This document shows positions 33,734-40,132 of a stretch of DNA of 40,132 bases, piece by piece. The notes under the pieces are model-generated. The model did no database searches. It was given only the letters and a program-made list of their open reading frames with translations, and was not told the DNA's origin. A program made the translations under genes and the position numbers. The first letter of the stretch is position 1. The number at the start of each line of letters is the position of its first letter. The DNA comes from Chitinophagales bacterium (GTDB lineage: Bacteria; Bacteroidota; Bacteroidia; Chitinophagales; UBA10324), in assembly GCA_025057275.1 (NCBI GenBank), contig JANWXQ010000035.1, positions 1-40,132 on the forward strand, written 5' to 3'.

Positions 33734-34120
33734 TTAATTCATTTTGTAGGGAGCAATGAGCTGAAAGGAAGGTATGGTCACGGAAAAGGTGCTGCCGTCG
33801 GTGAGGCGCTGCATGAGATAGGTTCCGTGCATGCGGCCCATTTCGCTGCGCAGGTGGCAGCCCGAAACGTACTGATGCGATTCGTTGGGGGCAATTACAG
33901 GCTGTTGTCCCACAACACCTTCGCCTTCCACTTCACGGTAGGTGCCACAGGAATCAAAAATGTGCCAATGACGCCGCAGTAACTTCACCGGCACATCGCT
34001 TTGATTTTCTATGCGGATCCGGTAGGCAAACAGATATTCCTGCATCAACGGATGGGAATAATCTTCCTGATAAAAAGTTTCCACCGTGATTTTTACGCCT
34101 TCGGTAATGCGGGTAACCAT
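33734..34120 (-). CDS. apaG: ApaG family protein
   Basis: A single immunoglobulin-like ApaG domain, 128 residues. Family marks include YRIRIENQSDVPVKLLRRHWHI, the VEGEGVVGQQPVIAPNESHQYVSGCHLRSEMGRMHGTY stretch, and the FSVTIPSFQLIAPY ending. ApaG has been linked to Co2+/Mg2+ homeostasis and binds divalent cations or pyrophosphate in vitro; its physiological role is unsettled. Start ATG at 34120. It is divergent from the DUF6970-like gene and upstream of metF. Confidence 0.92.
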   Translation of the reverse strand: MVTRITEGVKITVETFYQEDYSHPLMQEYLFAYRIRIENQSDVPVKLLRRHWHIFDSCGTYREVEGEGVVGQQPVIAPNESHQYVSGCHLRSEMGRMHGTYLMQRLTDGSTFSVTIPSFQLIAPYKMN

Positions 34121-34156
34121 GGGGGGTGTTTTCGCAGCTAATTTAAAGTTTTCCTA

Positions 34157-34170
34157 TCGGAATTTTCCGA
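34157..34170. promoter_or_regulatory. Inverted repeat TCGGAA-TT-TTCCGA
   Basis: A perfect 6-bp inverted repeat with a 2-nt centre, in the 134-nt gap between the divergent apaG and DUF6970-like genes. The position suits an operator shared by two promoters, but neither gene has an exact -7 box here (CAGATTTG at 34237-34244 is the nearest, for the plus-strand gene). Confidence 0.3.
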
Positions 34171-34254
34171 CAGACGCTCCTACGCCGGCAAGAAAATAAT
34201 GTTTCCCTAACATGGCTTCGGCATGGCTTTTTTGTCCAGATTTGCTCTTCTGCT

Positions 34255-34596
34255 ATGCTGCGATTCCTGGTTGTACCTGTGCTGGTGCTTATCAGTGTTC
34301 AAAACGACTGTCGCGATGAAGGCATTCCGTTGTGCATTCAACAGATGATTGAGGACTTTTCCCAACAGCCGCCGCGCCACCCGCCTTATACCATTTATTC
34401 CTATACCTACCAGGGCCGTACCGTTTATTACGTGCAGCCACCCTGCTGCGATCAGCTCAGCAAACTGTATGATGCCGATTGCAACCTGATATGTTCTCCC
34501 GACGGCGGCATAACCGGCCGCGGCGACGGCCGTTGTCCTGATTTTCAAAGCAGCCGCACCAACGAAAAGCTGATTTGGGTGCAACCCGTCCATTAA
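34255..34596 (+). CDS. Secreted Cys-rich protein, DUF6970-like
   Basis: A 113-residue protein with an N-terminal hydrophobic segment (MLRFLVVPVLVLISV) and then a compact Cys-rich domain. CIQQMIEDF, YTYQGRTVYYVQPPCCDQ and LYDADCNLICSPDGGITGRGDGRCPDF match what I recall of the DUF6970 domain, an uncharacterised Bacteroidota family. The cysteines (19, 27, the CC pair, and three later ones) suggest disulphides or metal binding outside the cytoplasm. The VQNDC sequence is a poor lipobox, so it is probably secreted rather than lipidated. It is convergent with a lipoprotein gene, with 8 nt between stops, inside a long inverted repeat. Confidence 0.75.
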   Translation: MLRFLVVPVLVLISVQNDCRDEGIPLCIQQMIEDFSQQPPRHPPYTIYSYTYQGRTVYYVQPPCCDQLSKLYDADCNLICSPDGGITGRGDGRCPDFQSSRTNEKLIWVQPVH

Positions 34597-34637
34597 CGGT
34601 CCGGTCAATCGCCCTCGGTTACCGGAACGTTAATGGA
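34589..34637. terminator. Long inverted repeat between convergent genes (likely bidirectional terminator)
   Basis: Arms 34589-34605 (TCCATTAACGGTCCGGT) and 34621-34637 (ACCGGAACGTTAATGGA) are 17 nt each with one mismatch and a 15-nt loop. The repeat covers the last codons of the plus-strand DUF6970-like gene and the 3' end of the minus-strand lipoprotein gene. It would fold into a stable hairpin in both transcripts. No T-run follows, so Rho-independent termination is not certain. It may instead protect 3' ends. Confidence 0.55.
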
Positions 34638-35021
34638 AATTTCCCCCATTTCCTGACTGATGGTCAGGGGAATGCCGCCAATCACACGGGCATTGAAGTT
34701 GGCATCAAAGCCACTCATGAACACATAATAATTGCCGCACTTCAATCCTTCCACGCGCACAAAATCATCTCCCGGCTGGCCGGCCAGCACCAAATCGTAG
34801 TCTGCGGGAAGAACGCCGGGCAATTCCGAGGCATTAAACTTGATAAATACGGAATCGGGCCATTGTTCTGTGCCGTAAATCGGTTTGTTGTGGTGTTTGG
34901 CATAGGCAATCAGGGTGACCTGTCCGCCCAGGCCGGCTTCGCATTTTTCCTTGCAGGAAGTAAACAGGCTGCTGCCCGTCAGCAGGGCCAGCAGCAGCAT
35001 GGTGTTTTGACGAATGTTCAT
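34605..35021 (-). CDS. Predicted lipoprotein, function unknown
   Basis: A 138-residue protein with a lipoprotein signal (lipobox LFTSC, Cys23) followed by KEKCEAGLGGQ and a beta-rich domain (VTLIAYAKHHNKPIYGTE, DSVFIKFNA, VRVEGLKCGNYYVFMSGFD, ISINVPV) that looks like an immunoglobulin- or transthyretin-type sandwich. The ATG at 35021 starts the signal peptide; the frame continues upstream into the neighbour. The gene lies 10 nt downstream of the outer-membrane protein gene, so they form a pair. No family name recognised. Confidence 0.72.
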   Translation of the reverse strand: MNIRQNTMLLLALLTGSSLFTSCKEKCEAGLGGQVTLIAYAKHHNKPIYGTEQWPDSVFIKFNASELPGVLPADYDLVLAGQPGDDFVRVEGLKCGNYYVFMSGFDANFNARVIGGIPLTISQEMGEISINVPVTEGD

Positions 35022-35031
35022 TTGATGAAAT

Positions 35032-36018
35032 TTAAAATTTAAACTCAATCCCTGTTTGCAACTGCCAATTCAGGGGCACCTGGTGGCCCTGATTATACTG
35101 GTAAATGGGAATCAGGACCCGTATGGGCAGCATCACATCGGGCCGGATGGCCAGGCCTGCTTCGGATAACAGCAACAGACGGAAGTATCCGCTGTTGGCA
35201 AAGCGAACCAGCGATTCATCGGGTCCCCTGCCGTGATGATAGGCCGGCATACTCATGGGTTGCTGGGCCACAGCCTGAAGTCCGCTGCCGGCAGTGACGT
35301 AAAACGCCTGTCCGCTTAGCATGACCGAAAAATGCCGCTGCGCCGATAATCCGGCAGAGGCGTTGTTGCCCATATTATGATAATCAGCTTCGGTAGCCAA
35401 ACGGGCAGCCAAACGCCCCTGAAAACGGTACGGTCCTGATGTGTACTCCGCCCAAATCTGCAGCAGGGGATCCCAGGAACCGCTGCCGGCCTGCAGATGC
35501 ACGGGCGGCAACAGCCCTGTGCTGCCAAAAGCATTGCGTTGACCGGTGGGCATCTTAAGTCCGCCAAGCAAAGTCATTTGGAATGCTGCTTCTTCTGATT
35601 GTCGATAGCGAATTCCGGCCAGTACGCTGGCATCGCCAAACCCACTTAGATTGCCGTAGTTAGATAGATGCACCTGCTGGTTGCCATGCACGAATGCTTC
35701 GCGGTTGTCGGTTGAAAACAGATATGGCATGGTGGCCAGTATCACTCCTTTGCTACCTACCAAACGTTTTACGGAAAGCTGAATGGCCTGCTGCGAGGCT
35801 ACGCTATACACCGGCTCGGCTCCGGCAAACTCCAGCATTTCCTCTTCGCTGAAAGCATTATAAAAATTTCCCTGAAAAAATATCTGAACCGAAGTGCTTT
35901 GTTCCTGATTCAGTGCCCTGTGGGGCAACAGGTCGCAGCCACAGTTGCTCAGGCACTGGGCTCCGGCCCTCAAAATACCTGTAGCAATCAGGATCAAAAT
36001 GGCCAGGGAACGTACCAT
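35032..36018 (-). CDS. Outer-membrane beta-barrel protein (transporter-like)
   Basis: A 328-residue protein with a signal peptide ending at RAGAQ and a C-terminus GIEFKF, typical of a barrel recognised by BamA. The middle (LSNYGNLSGFGDASVLAGIRY, LLGGLKMPTGQRNAFGSTG, AEYTSGPYRFQGRLAARL) resembles the 'transporter'/MetA-pathway phenol degradation barrel group. An unusual Cys cluster CLSNCGC (Cys22, 26, 28) lies at the mature N-terminus, possibly a metal site. It has a good promoter upstream (36030-36056), and the lipoprotein gene follows after 10 nt. Substrate unknown. Confidence 0.75.
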   Translation of the reverse strand: MVRSLAILILIATGILRAGAQCLSNCGCDLLPHRALNQEQSTSVQIFFQGNFYNAFSEEEMLEFAGAEPVYSVASQQAIQLSVKRLVGSKGVILATMPYLFSTDNREAFVHGNQQVHLSNYGNLSGFGDASVLAGIRYRQSEEAAFQMTLLGGLKMPTGQRNAFGSTGLLPPVHLQAGSGSWDPLLQIWAEYTSGPYRFQGRLAARLATEADYHNMGNNASAGLSAQRHFSVMLSGQAFYVTAGSGLQAVAQQPMSMPAYHHGRGPDESLVRFANSGYFRLLLLSEAGLAIRPDVMLPIRVLIPIYQYNQGHQVPLNWQLQTGIEFKF

Positions 36019-36029
36019 TGTGCAGCTGG

Positions 36030-36056
36030 CAAAATTATGGCAGCAGAGTGGGTCAA
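36030..36056 (-). promoter_or_regulatory. Promoter with -33 TTG and -7 TAATTTTG for the outer-membrane protein gene
   Basis: On the minus strand, TTG (36054-36056), 16 nt, then an exact -7 TAATTTTG (36030-36037). The predicted start is near 36023, five bases before the ATG at 36018. This is the only site in the window with both elements close to the expected spacing. It lies in the 44-nt gap after the T9SS cargo gene. Confidence 0.55.
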
Positions 36057-36062
36057 CAGGAA

Positions 36063-37631
36063 CTACTGCTTCAGCAGCAGCGAAGCGTACACATGGTTAT
36101 CCTGACGGACCACCACCTGGTAGGTGCCGGAAGCCCACGAACCGGTGGTCACCGAAAGGGTTGACCCTGCAAGGTCCGATTCAAAGACCGGCCGCCCAAA
36201 CAAATCCGTTACCGTCACCCGGGCACTTATTGACTCAGCACCCAGATAAATCACTACCGCGTCATTGGCGGGGTTGGGGGAAATGCGGATTACCGGAGTG
36301 TAGGGCAACGGCGAAAGGGTGGTCAGGCTGGAAAGTTTTAACAACCAGTAATCCTTTTTGCCATGGTTGCCGCTGACATCGTGCAAGGTGTCTGTGGAGG
36401 CACTGTAGCCCATCAAGGCCAGCCCTCCGTCGCCGGTTAGCTGCACATCGTAGCAAACATCAGCCAGCTGGCCTCCGTAATTTTTACTGAACTGAACGAT
36501 ACCGTTATCATCGGTCAGCATCAGCCAGCAGTCCCAGTCGCCATAGTTGGCAGGCAAGTGGCCCGATGCGGAACGGGAATAGCCGGCTGCAATAAGCTGA
36601 CCGGCAGATCCCTGCAGCACCTTGCTGAAGGCCTCATCGGCAGGGCCACCATAAACGCTGCTCCACAACACCTGGCCGTTTTCGGAAGTGCGAAGCAGCC
36701 AGGCATCGTCGCCTCCGTAGTTGATGTTAAGGTCGCCATCCGAAGAAGTGGTGTAGCCACCCAGCAGCAGCGAGCCGTCACTCAGTACGGCTACGCTATA
36801 CAACGATTCCAGCAAAGTGCCCCCGTAACACTTGGACCACAATAGGTTGCCGGAACCATCCAAGCGAACGACCCAGCCGTCAAAGTCGCTGCTGTGGTTG
36901 CACAACACCTGCTTGTCCTGGCTACCGGTAAATCCGCAGACGACGAAGCCGCCATCGGCAGTAAGGTCTATGCCGAACGCTTTTTCGTAACCGCTGCCAC
37001 CGAAACATCTGGCCCATTGCACGTTTCCGGAGGCATCGGCTTTAACCACCCAGAAATCGCTGCTGCCCTGGTTGCCACTTACCTGGCCTGAGTTGGATGA
37101 GGTGCCGGCACAAAAGGCAAAGCCACCATCGGGGGTCAGTACCATGGAGCCAAAATCTTCATAGCCCGGACCACCATAACATTTCTTCCAGATCACATCG
37201 CCGGTGGCGCTGAGCTTGACGATCCACACATCAAAATCGCCCTGATTGCAGTCCACATCGATATCATTTGATGCGGTGCTGCCGGCTACCAGAAACTCTC
37301 CGGAAGGCAACTGAACCACCTTGCGGGCCACATCGCTTTCGGTGCCATCCAGCAACCGCTTAAACAGGATATCCCCTTTGGAGTTGGTTCGGGCCACCCA
37401 GTAGTCGCACTTGCCGCCATGCAGCATATCGCTGGTTTTTGGTGCGATGTCGCCGTTGATGGAGCCGGCACATCCGGCAAAAACGTAACCTCCGTCGCTG
37501 GTAATACCGATGCTGTAACCAATGTCATCTTCCGTGCCCCCGTAGCAACGCTGCCATTCCATCTGGGGCGGTGTCTGCGCATGAAGCAGACCTGTCGCCA
37601 ACAGGCCTGTAAGTAACAGGAGGCGTTGCAT
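36063..37631 (-). CDS. T9SS-secreted protein with seven propeller-like repeats and C-terminal sorting domain
   Basis: A 522-residue exported protein. A signal peptide ending at LLHAQ is followed by seven repeats of about 50-60 residues, each with a W/F-x-K/R-x-(Y/F)GG core (WQRCYGG, LFKRLLDG, WKKCYGG, WARCFGG, WSKCYGG, WSSVYGG, FSKNYGG), then DGG and DxWVxK strands. Seven copies fit a seven-bladed beta-propeller. The last ~80 residues (ISPNPANDAVVIYLG, VTVTDLFGRPVFES, GTYQVVVRQDNHVYASLLLKQ) are a type A T9SS sorting domain, cleaved on export to the surface. The ATG at 37631 was preferred over 37646 because an exact -7 box lies between 37644 and 37651. Binding partner unknown. Confidence 0.88.
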   Translation of the reverse strand: MQRLLLLTGLLATGLLHAQTPPQMEWQRCYGGTEDDIGYSIGITSDGGYVFAGCAGSINGDIAPKTSDMLHGGKCDYWVARTNSKGDILFKRLLDGTESDVARKVVQLPSGEFLVAGSTASNDIDVDCNQGDFDVWIVKLSATGDVIWKKCYGGPGYEDFGSMVLTPDGGFAFCAGTSSNSGQVSGNQGSSDFWVVKADASGNVQWARCFGGSGYEKAFGIDLTADGGFVVCGFTGSQDKQVLCNHSSDFDGWVVRLDGSGNLLWSKCYGGTLLESLYSVAVLSDGSLLLGGYTTSSDGDLNINYGGDDAWLLRTSENGQVLWSSVYGGPADEAFSKVLQGSAGQLIAAGYSRSASGHLPANYGDWDCWLMLTDDNGIVQFSKNYGGQLADVCYDVQLTGDGGLALMGYSASTDTLHDVSGNHGKKDYWLLKLSSLTTLSPLPYTPVIRISPNPANDAVVIYLGAESISARVTVTDLFGRPVFESDLAGSTLSVTTGSWASGTYQVVVRQDNHVYASLLLKQ

Positions 37632-37643
37632 AATGGTCAAAGG

Positions 37644-37651
37644 CAAAGCTA
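37644..37651 (-). promoter_or_regulatory. -7 promoter element TAGCTTTG before the T9SS cargo gene
   Basis: An exact TAnnTTTG on the minus strand within the 36-nt gap after thiL. The predicted start, near 37637, lies just before the ATG at 37631 and after the alternative ATG at 37646, which is why the shorter protein was chosen. Confidence 0.5.
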
Positions 37652-37667
37652 TGGCATAATGCAGCAG

Positions 37668-38711
37668 TCAGGCTTTGGGGAAAGCATTCCAGCCCAGGGC
37701 AGTAAGCGGATGTTCCTTTCCGCTTTTGGTGATCAGCACCGAGCCGGCTGCTGCTTCCTGCATGTGACCGATAACGGAGATATCCGGGTGGTTTTGGATT
37801 TTTTCGTAATCCTGCTGCCGGATCGTGAACAAGAGCTCGTAATCCTCGCCGCCACTTAGCGCGCAGGTGATGGGATCCAGATGAAATTTCAGGGCCAGCG
37901 CATAGGCATCATCTGAAACAGGTATTTTTTCCTCATATAATTTACAGCCGGTTCCTGAGGCCTGGCATAAATGCAACACGTCGGAAGAAAGGCCATCGCT
38001 GACATCAATCATGCTGGTAGGCAAAATTCCGGCCTGCTGCAGCCACGCTATGACGTCGCGGCGGGCTTCGGGCTTAAGTTGGCGACCGACGACATAAGCC
38101 TGTCCTTCCAGATCCGGCTTCAGCTTAGGGTTCTCTAAAAACAGACGCTTTTCCCGTTCCAGCAGCTGCAATCCCAGATAGGCCGCTCCCAGATCGCCGG
38201 TAACGCAGATCAGCTCGTTGACGGATGCACCGCTGCGCCGTACCAAACGGTTAGCATCCGTCTCCCCTATGGCTGTCACTGATATGACCATGCCTTTAAC
38301 CGACGAGCTGGTGTCGCCTCCGATTAAATCCACCTGATATTTTTTGCAGGCCGCCCGAATGCCTTCGTAGAGCTCTTCCAAAGCTTCAACGGAAAAACGA
38401 TTGGAAACGCCGATGGATACGGTAATCTGCCGGGGTACAGCATTCATGGCATACACATCACTTAGGTTGACAACTACTGCTTTGTAGCCCAGGTGTTTGA
38501 GCGGCACATACATGAGGTCAAAATGAATGCCTTCCAGCAACAGATCGGTGGTGATCACGGTATGCCGGCCGGCTTCGTATTGGATTACAGCCGCATCATC
38601 GCCGACAGCCAGTACGGTGGAAGGATGCTGAACAGTAAATGGTTCTGTCAGACGGCGGATCAGGCCAAATTCGCCCAGTTCAGAAATTTCGGTACGTTGC
38701 TCGGCAGACAT
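37668..38711 (-). CDS. thiL: Thiamine-monophosphate kinase
   Basis: ATP-dependent kinase that makes thiamine diphosphate, the active cofactor. Family blocks in order: LGEFGLIRRL, VGDDAAVI (metal site), TTDLLLEGIHFDL, GGDTSSS, DVSDGLSSDV and SGGEDYELLFT. The 347-residue length is normal. The ATG at 38711 begins the standard N-terminus (MSAEQRTEISELGEFG); the 24 extra upstream codons lie in the promoter region. A near-consensus -7 box, TAGTTTCG (38730-38737, minus strand), precedes it. It is divergent from the YcxB-like gene. Confidence 0.95.
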   Translation of the reverse strand: MSAEQRTEISELGEFGLIRRLTEPFTVQHPSTVLAVGDDAAVIQYEAGRHTVITTDLLLEGIHFDLMYVPLKHLGYKAVVVNLSDVYAMNAVPRQITVSIGVSNRFSVEALEELYEGIRAACKKYQVDLIGGDTSSSVKGMVISVTAIGETDANRLVRRSGASVNELICVTGDLGAAYLGLQLLEREKRLFLENPKLKPDLEGQAYVVGRQLKPEARRDVIAWLQQAGILPTSMIDVSDGLSSDVLHLCQASGTGCKLYEEKIPVSDDAYALALKFHLDPITCALSGGEDYELLFTIRQQDYEKIQNHPDISVIGHMQEAAAGSVLITKSGKEHPLTALGWNAFPKA

Positions 38712-38788
38712 GGAAAAAGCGAACCGGCACGAAACTACTCTGCATTGGGCGAAAAGTTGGCTGCAGTGGAGTAATCTTTGCATTCGCT

Positions 38789-39319
38789 ATGAACTCATCG
38801 GAAACAAGCCAAGCTGTTCCCATCGTCATCCGCTTTCAATACACTCCTCACGTGCTTCAGGCCGCCCATCAGTTGCATTACCGAACTTTTTTTCCTCTTA
38901 AAGGGCGGGTGTTGTTGCTGGTGGGTGCGGTAGTAGTCGTATGTGGCATGGTGCTGACCGTGTTGCCCGGTGTGCAGGCCTGGCTGGGGCCGGCGCTGCT
39001 GGCTTACGGCCTGCTGCTCATCCTCTTTCATTACTATTATTTCTCTACTATTGGCCGTCGGGTGTACAAGCGCTTGCAGGAATACCGTCAGCCGATGGAG
39101 TTCCGAATTACCCCACAGCGCATTACCCTGCTGGCGCAAAATCATTCTGTGGACATTCCCTGGCATCATTTCCGCAAAGCCGCTTCCAATGCGGAATTCA
39201 CCCTGCTTTATCCAAATGACAAAACCTTTTTCATTTTTCCGCGCAGCAGCTTTCCGCCCGGTGACTACGAGCGGTTTCAGTCGTGGGTGCAGCAAAACCT
39301 GGCCGCCCGGCAGAATTAA
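38789..39319 (+). CDS. YcxB-like membrane protein
   Basis: A 176-residue protein. A short N-terminal beta segment (IVIRFQYTP) is followed by two membrane helices (about 40-60 and 65-86) and a C-terminal soluble domain of the YcxB-like type. That domain shows the typical pattern ITPQRITLLAQNHSVDIPWHHFRKA, NAEFTLLYPNDKTFFIFPRSSFP. Function of the family is unknown. A -7-like element (AATCTTTG, 38773-38780) just before the ATG suggests a nearly leaderless transcript. Its TAA stop overlaps the stop of the convergent peptide transporter within one TTAA. Confidence 0.78.
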   Translation: MNSSETSQAVPIVIRFQYTPHVLQAAHQLHYRTFFPLKGRVLLLVGAVVVVCGMVLTVLPGVQAWLGPALLAYGLLLILFHYYYFSTIGRRVYKRLQEYRQPMEFRITPQRITLLAQNHSVDIPWHHFRKAASNAEFTLLYPNDKTFFIFPRSSFPPGDYERFQSWVQQNLAARQN

Positions 39320-40132
39320 TCTGCGCCGGTCTTTTCACGCACGACCTGGCGGATCCACTTCACCAGGGTAAGCATAACAGCGGCTGAGATCAGCGCGGCA
39401 ATCAGCAAAATGAGAAAGTAGTCTTTCTTGTCGGTAAACGAATCCCAGAAGGTGGCCATCAGCCCGGAAATTTTGCCGGCAATGGAATTGACCAGAAACC
39501 AGCCGCCCATCATGAAGGCAGTGATGCGGCGCGGCGACAGTTTGGAAACCATGGACAATCCGATAGGGCTGAGCAGCAATTCCCCCAACGTAAATACGGC
39601 GTAGGTGCTGATCAACCAGATCATATGTACTTTGTTTTCATATATGTTGGTGGACATAATGGCAAAAATCATCACCAGCGACGACAAACCGCCGATGAGC
39701 ATGCCCAGCGTAACCTTCATGGGGGTGGAAGGCTCACGGCCTCGCCGCCGCAGCCAGCCAAACAACCAGACTGATACCAGCGGCGTGAAAAACACGATGA
39801 AAAACGGATTGACCGACTGAAACAGCTCCGGGTTGATGAGTTTAAGCGAATTGCCGTTCTGTGGCCATTCTTCTTTGGGCAGATTTTTGAAATACATGGA
39901 AGGACCGATTTCTTCAATCGGCTTGCCCTGCTCGTCGGTCATCACGCGCAGGTACTGATCCGTTTTGTACGTTACCTGCGAATCGGTTTTTACCACCTGA
40001 ACCATATCTACCGATGAAAACAGCTTTTCCACTGCCGGAGGAACGGTGCGTTTGGTATACTGGTCGGCCCAGATCGTGAGTGCCGTACTGTTTTGGTTGT
40101 AAATCACCCAGAAAACAATGCTGACGCCAAAA
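39316..40132 (-). CDS. POT-family peptide transporter, C-terminal part (5' end beyond the window)
   Basis: The C-terminal portion (272 codons here) of a proton-coupled oligopeptide transporter of the POT/PTR2 branch of the major facilitator superfamily. The open frame continues past 40132 (the GVSIVFWVIYNQ segment precedes the GTG at 40107), so the apparent start is not real. A long periplasmic insertion (about 100 residues, with KTDQYLRVMTDEQGK) separates two helices, as in many Bacteroidota POT proteins. The last helices include TLGELLLSPIGLSMVSKLSP, a POT signature. It would import di- and tripeptides. Confidence 0.88.
   Translation of the reverse strand, partial: FGVSIVFWVIYNQNSTALTIWADQYTKRTVPPAVEKLFSSVDMVQVVKTDSQVTYKTDQYLRVMTDEQGKPIEEIGPSMYFKNLPKEEWPQNGNSLKLINPELFQSVNPFFIVFFTPLVSVWLFGWLRRRGREPSTPMKVTLGMLIGGLSSLVMIFAIMSTNIYENKVHMIWLISTYAVFTLGELLLSPIGLSMVSKLSPRRITAFMMGGWFLVNSIAGKISGLMATFWDSFTDKKDYFLILLIAALISAAVMLTLVKWIRQVVREKTGAD

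Noticed and set aside
36063-37631. Repeats in this gene considered as a CRISPR-like or tandem DNA repeat
   Set aside because: The repetition is at the protein level with diverged DNA, consistent with propeller blades; no identical direct repeats or spacers.
38639-38788. 50-codon N-terminal extension of the YcxB-like protein
   Set aside because: It runs antisense through the thiL 5' end and the divergent promoter region; the ATG at 38789 gives a normal N-terminus.

Overview
The window is chromosomal DNA of a member of the Bacteroidota. The evidence is a SusC/SusD pair, a PorG-like (DUF6089) gene leading into uppS-bamA-ompH-ompH-murI, a protein with a type IX secretion (T9SS) C-terminal sorting domain, a bacterial group II GGGP synthase, and eight exact copies of the phylum's -7 promoter element TAnnTTTG in front of genes. 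The moderate-to-high GC content and frequent GTG/TTG starts suggest a Saprospiria- or Chitinophagia-like lineage. That placement is inference.

Left part (1-11125). A secreted fasciclin-domain protein on the minus strand is followed by a plus-strand envelope-biogenesis run: PorG-like outer-membrane protein, UppS, BamA, two OmpH/Skp chaperones and glutamate racemase. A MurG-like glycosyltransferase overlaps the 3' end of murI on the opposite strand. A tiny Cys-rich lipoprotein then precedes feoA-feoB (ferrous iron uptake), and D-aminoacyl-tRNA deacylase (dtd) runs convergently to feoB.

Centre (11180-30153). Every gene is on the minus strand. From the upstream end the order is: Lrp/AsnC regulator, SusC, SusD, aldehyde dehydrogenase 1, GabT-like aminotransferase 1, fused SpmA-SpmB-like membrane protein, TlpA-like thioredoxin protein, aldehyde dehydrogenase 2, NhaC-family transporter, GNAT acetyltransferase, GabT-like aminotransferase 2, and a YtcJ-type amidohydrolase. 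GGGP synthase, RsgA and dtd follow. Spacings are short: lrp/susC overlap by ATGA, susD/aldehyde dehydrogenase 1 are 1 nt apart, and the rest are 4-66 nt apart. A promoter-like element inside a perfect 17-bp palindrome just before the GGGP synthase marks the likely downstream limit of the catabolic operon. I read this roughly 17-kb locus as a regulated uptake and degradation system for GABA-like omega-amino acids, or for an oligomer, peptide or N-acyl compound that releases them. It has two aminotransferase/dehydrogenase couples, two different inner-membrane transporters, and a SusCD outer-membrane importer, a class best known for glycans. It is the best candidate here for an undescribed system.

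Right part (30330-40132). This holds a CAU-anticodon tRNA (probably Ile2), a small Rof-like protein, a short-chain dehydrogenase divergent from an IsdG-type heme-degrading monooxygenase, a YihX-like HAD phosphatase convergent with metF, and apaG. A DUF6970-like secreted protein is convergent with a lipoprotein/outer-membrane-protein pair across a long inverted repeat. A seven-repeat, probably propeller-shaped T9SS cargo, thiL, a YcxB-like membrane protein and the C-terminal part of a POT peptide transporter (cut by the window edge) complete the region.

No rRNA, CRISPR array, insertion sequence, phage gene or origin was seen, and no stretch longer than 300 bases lacks a gene.
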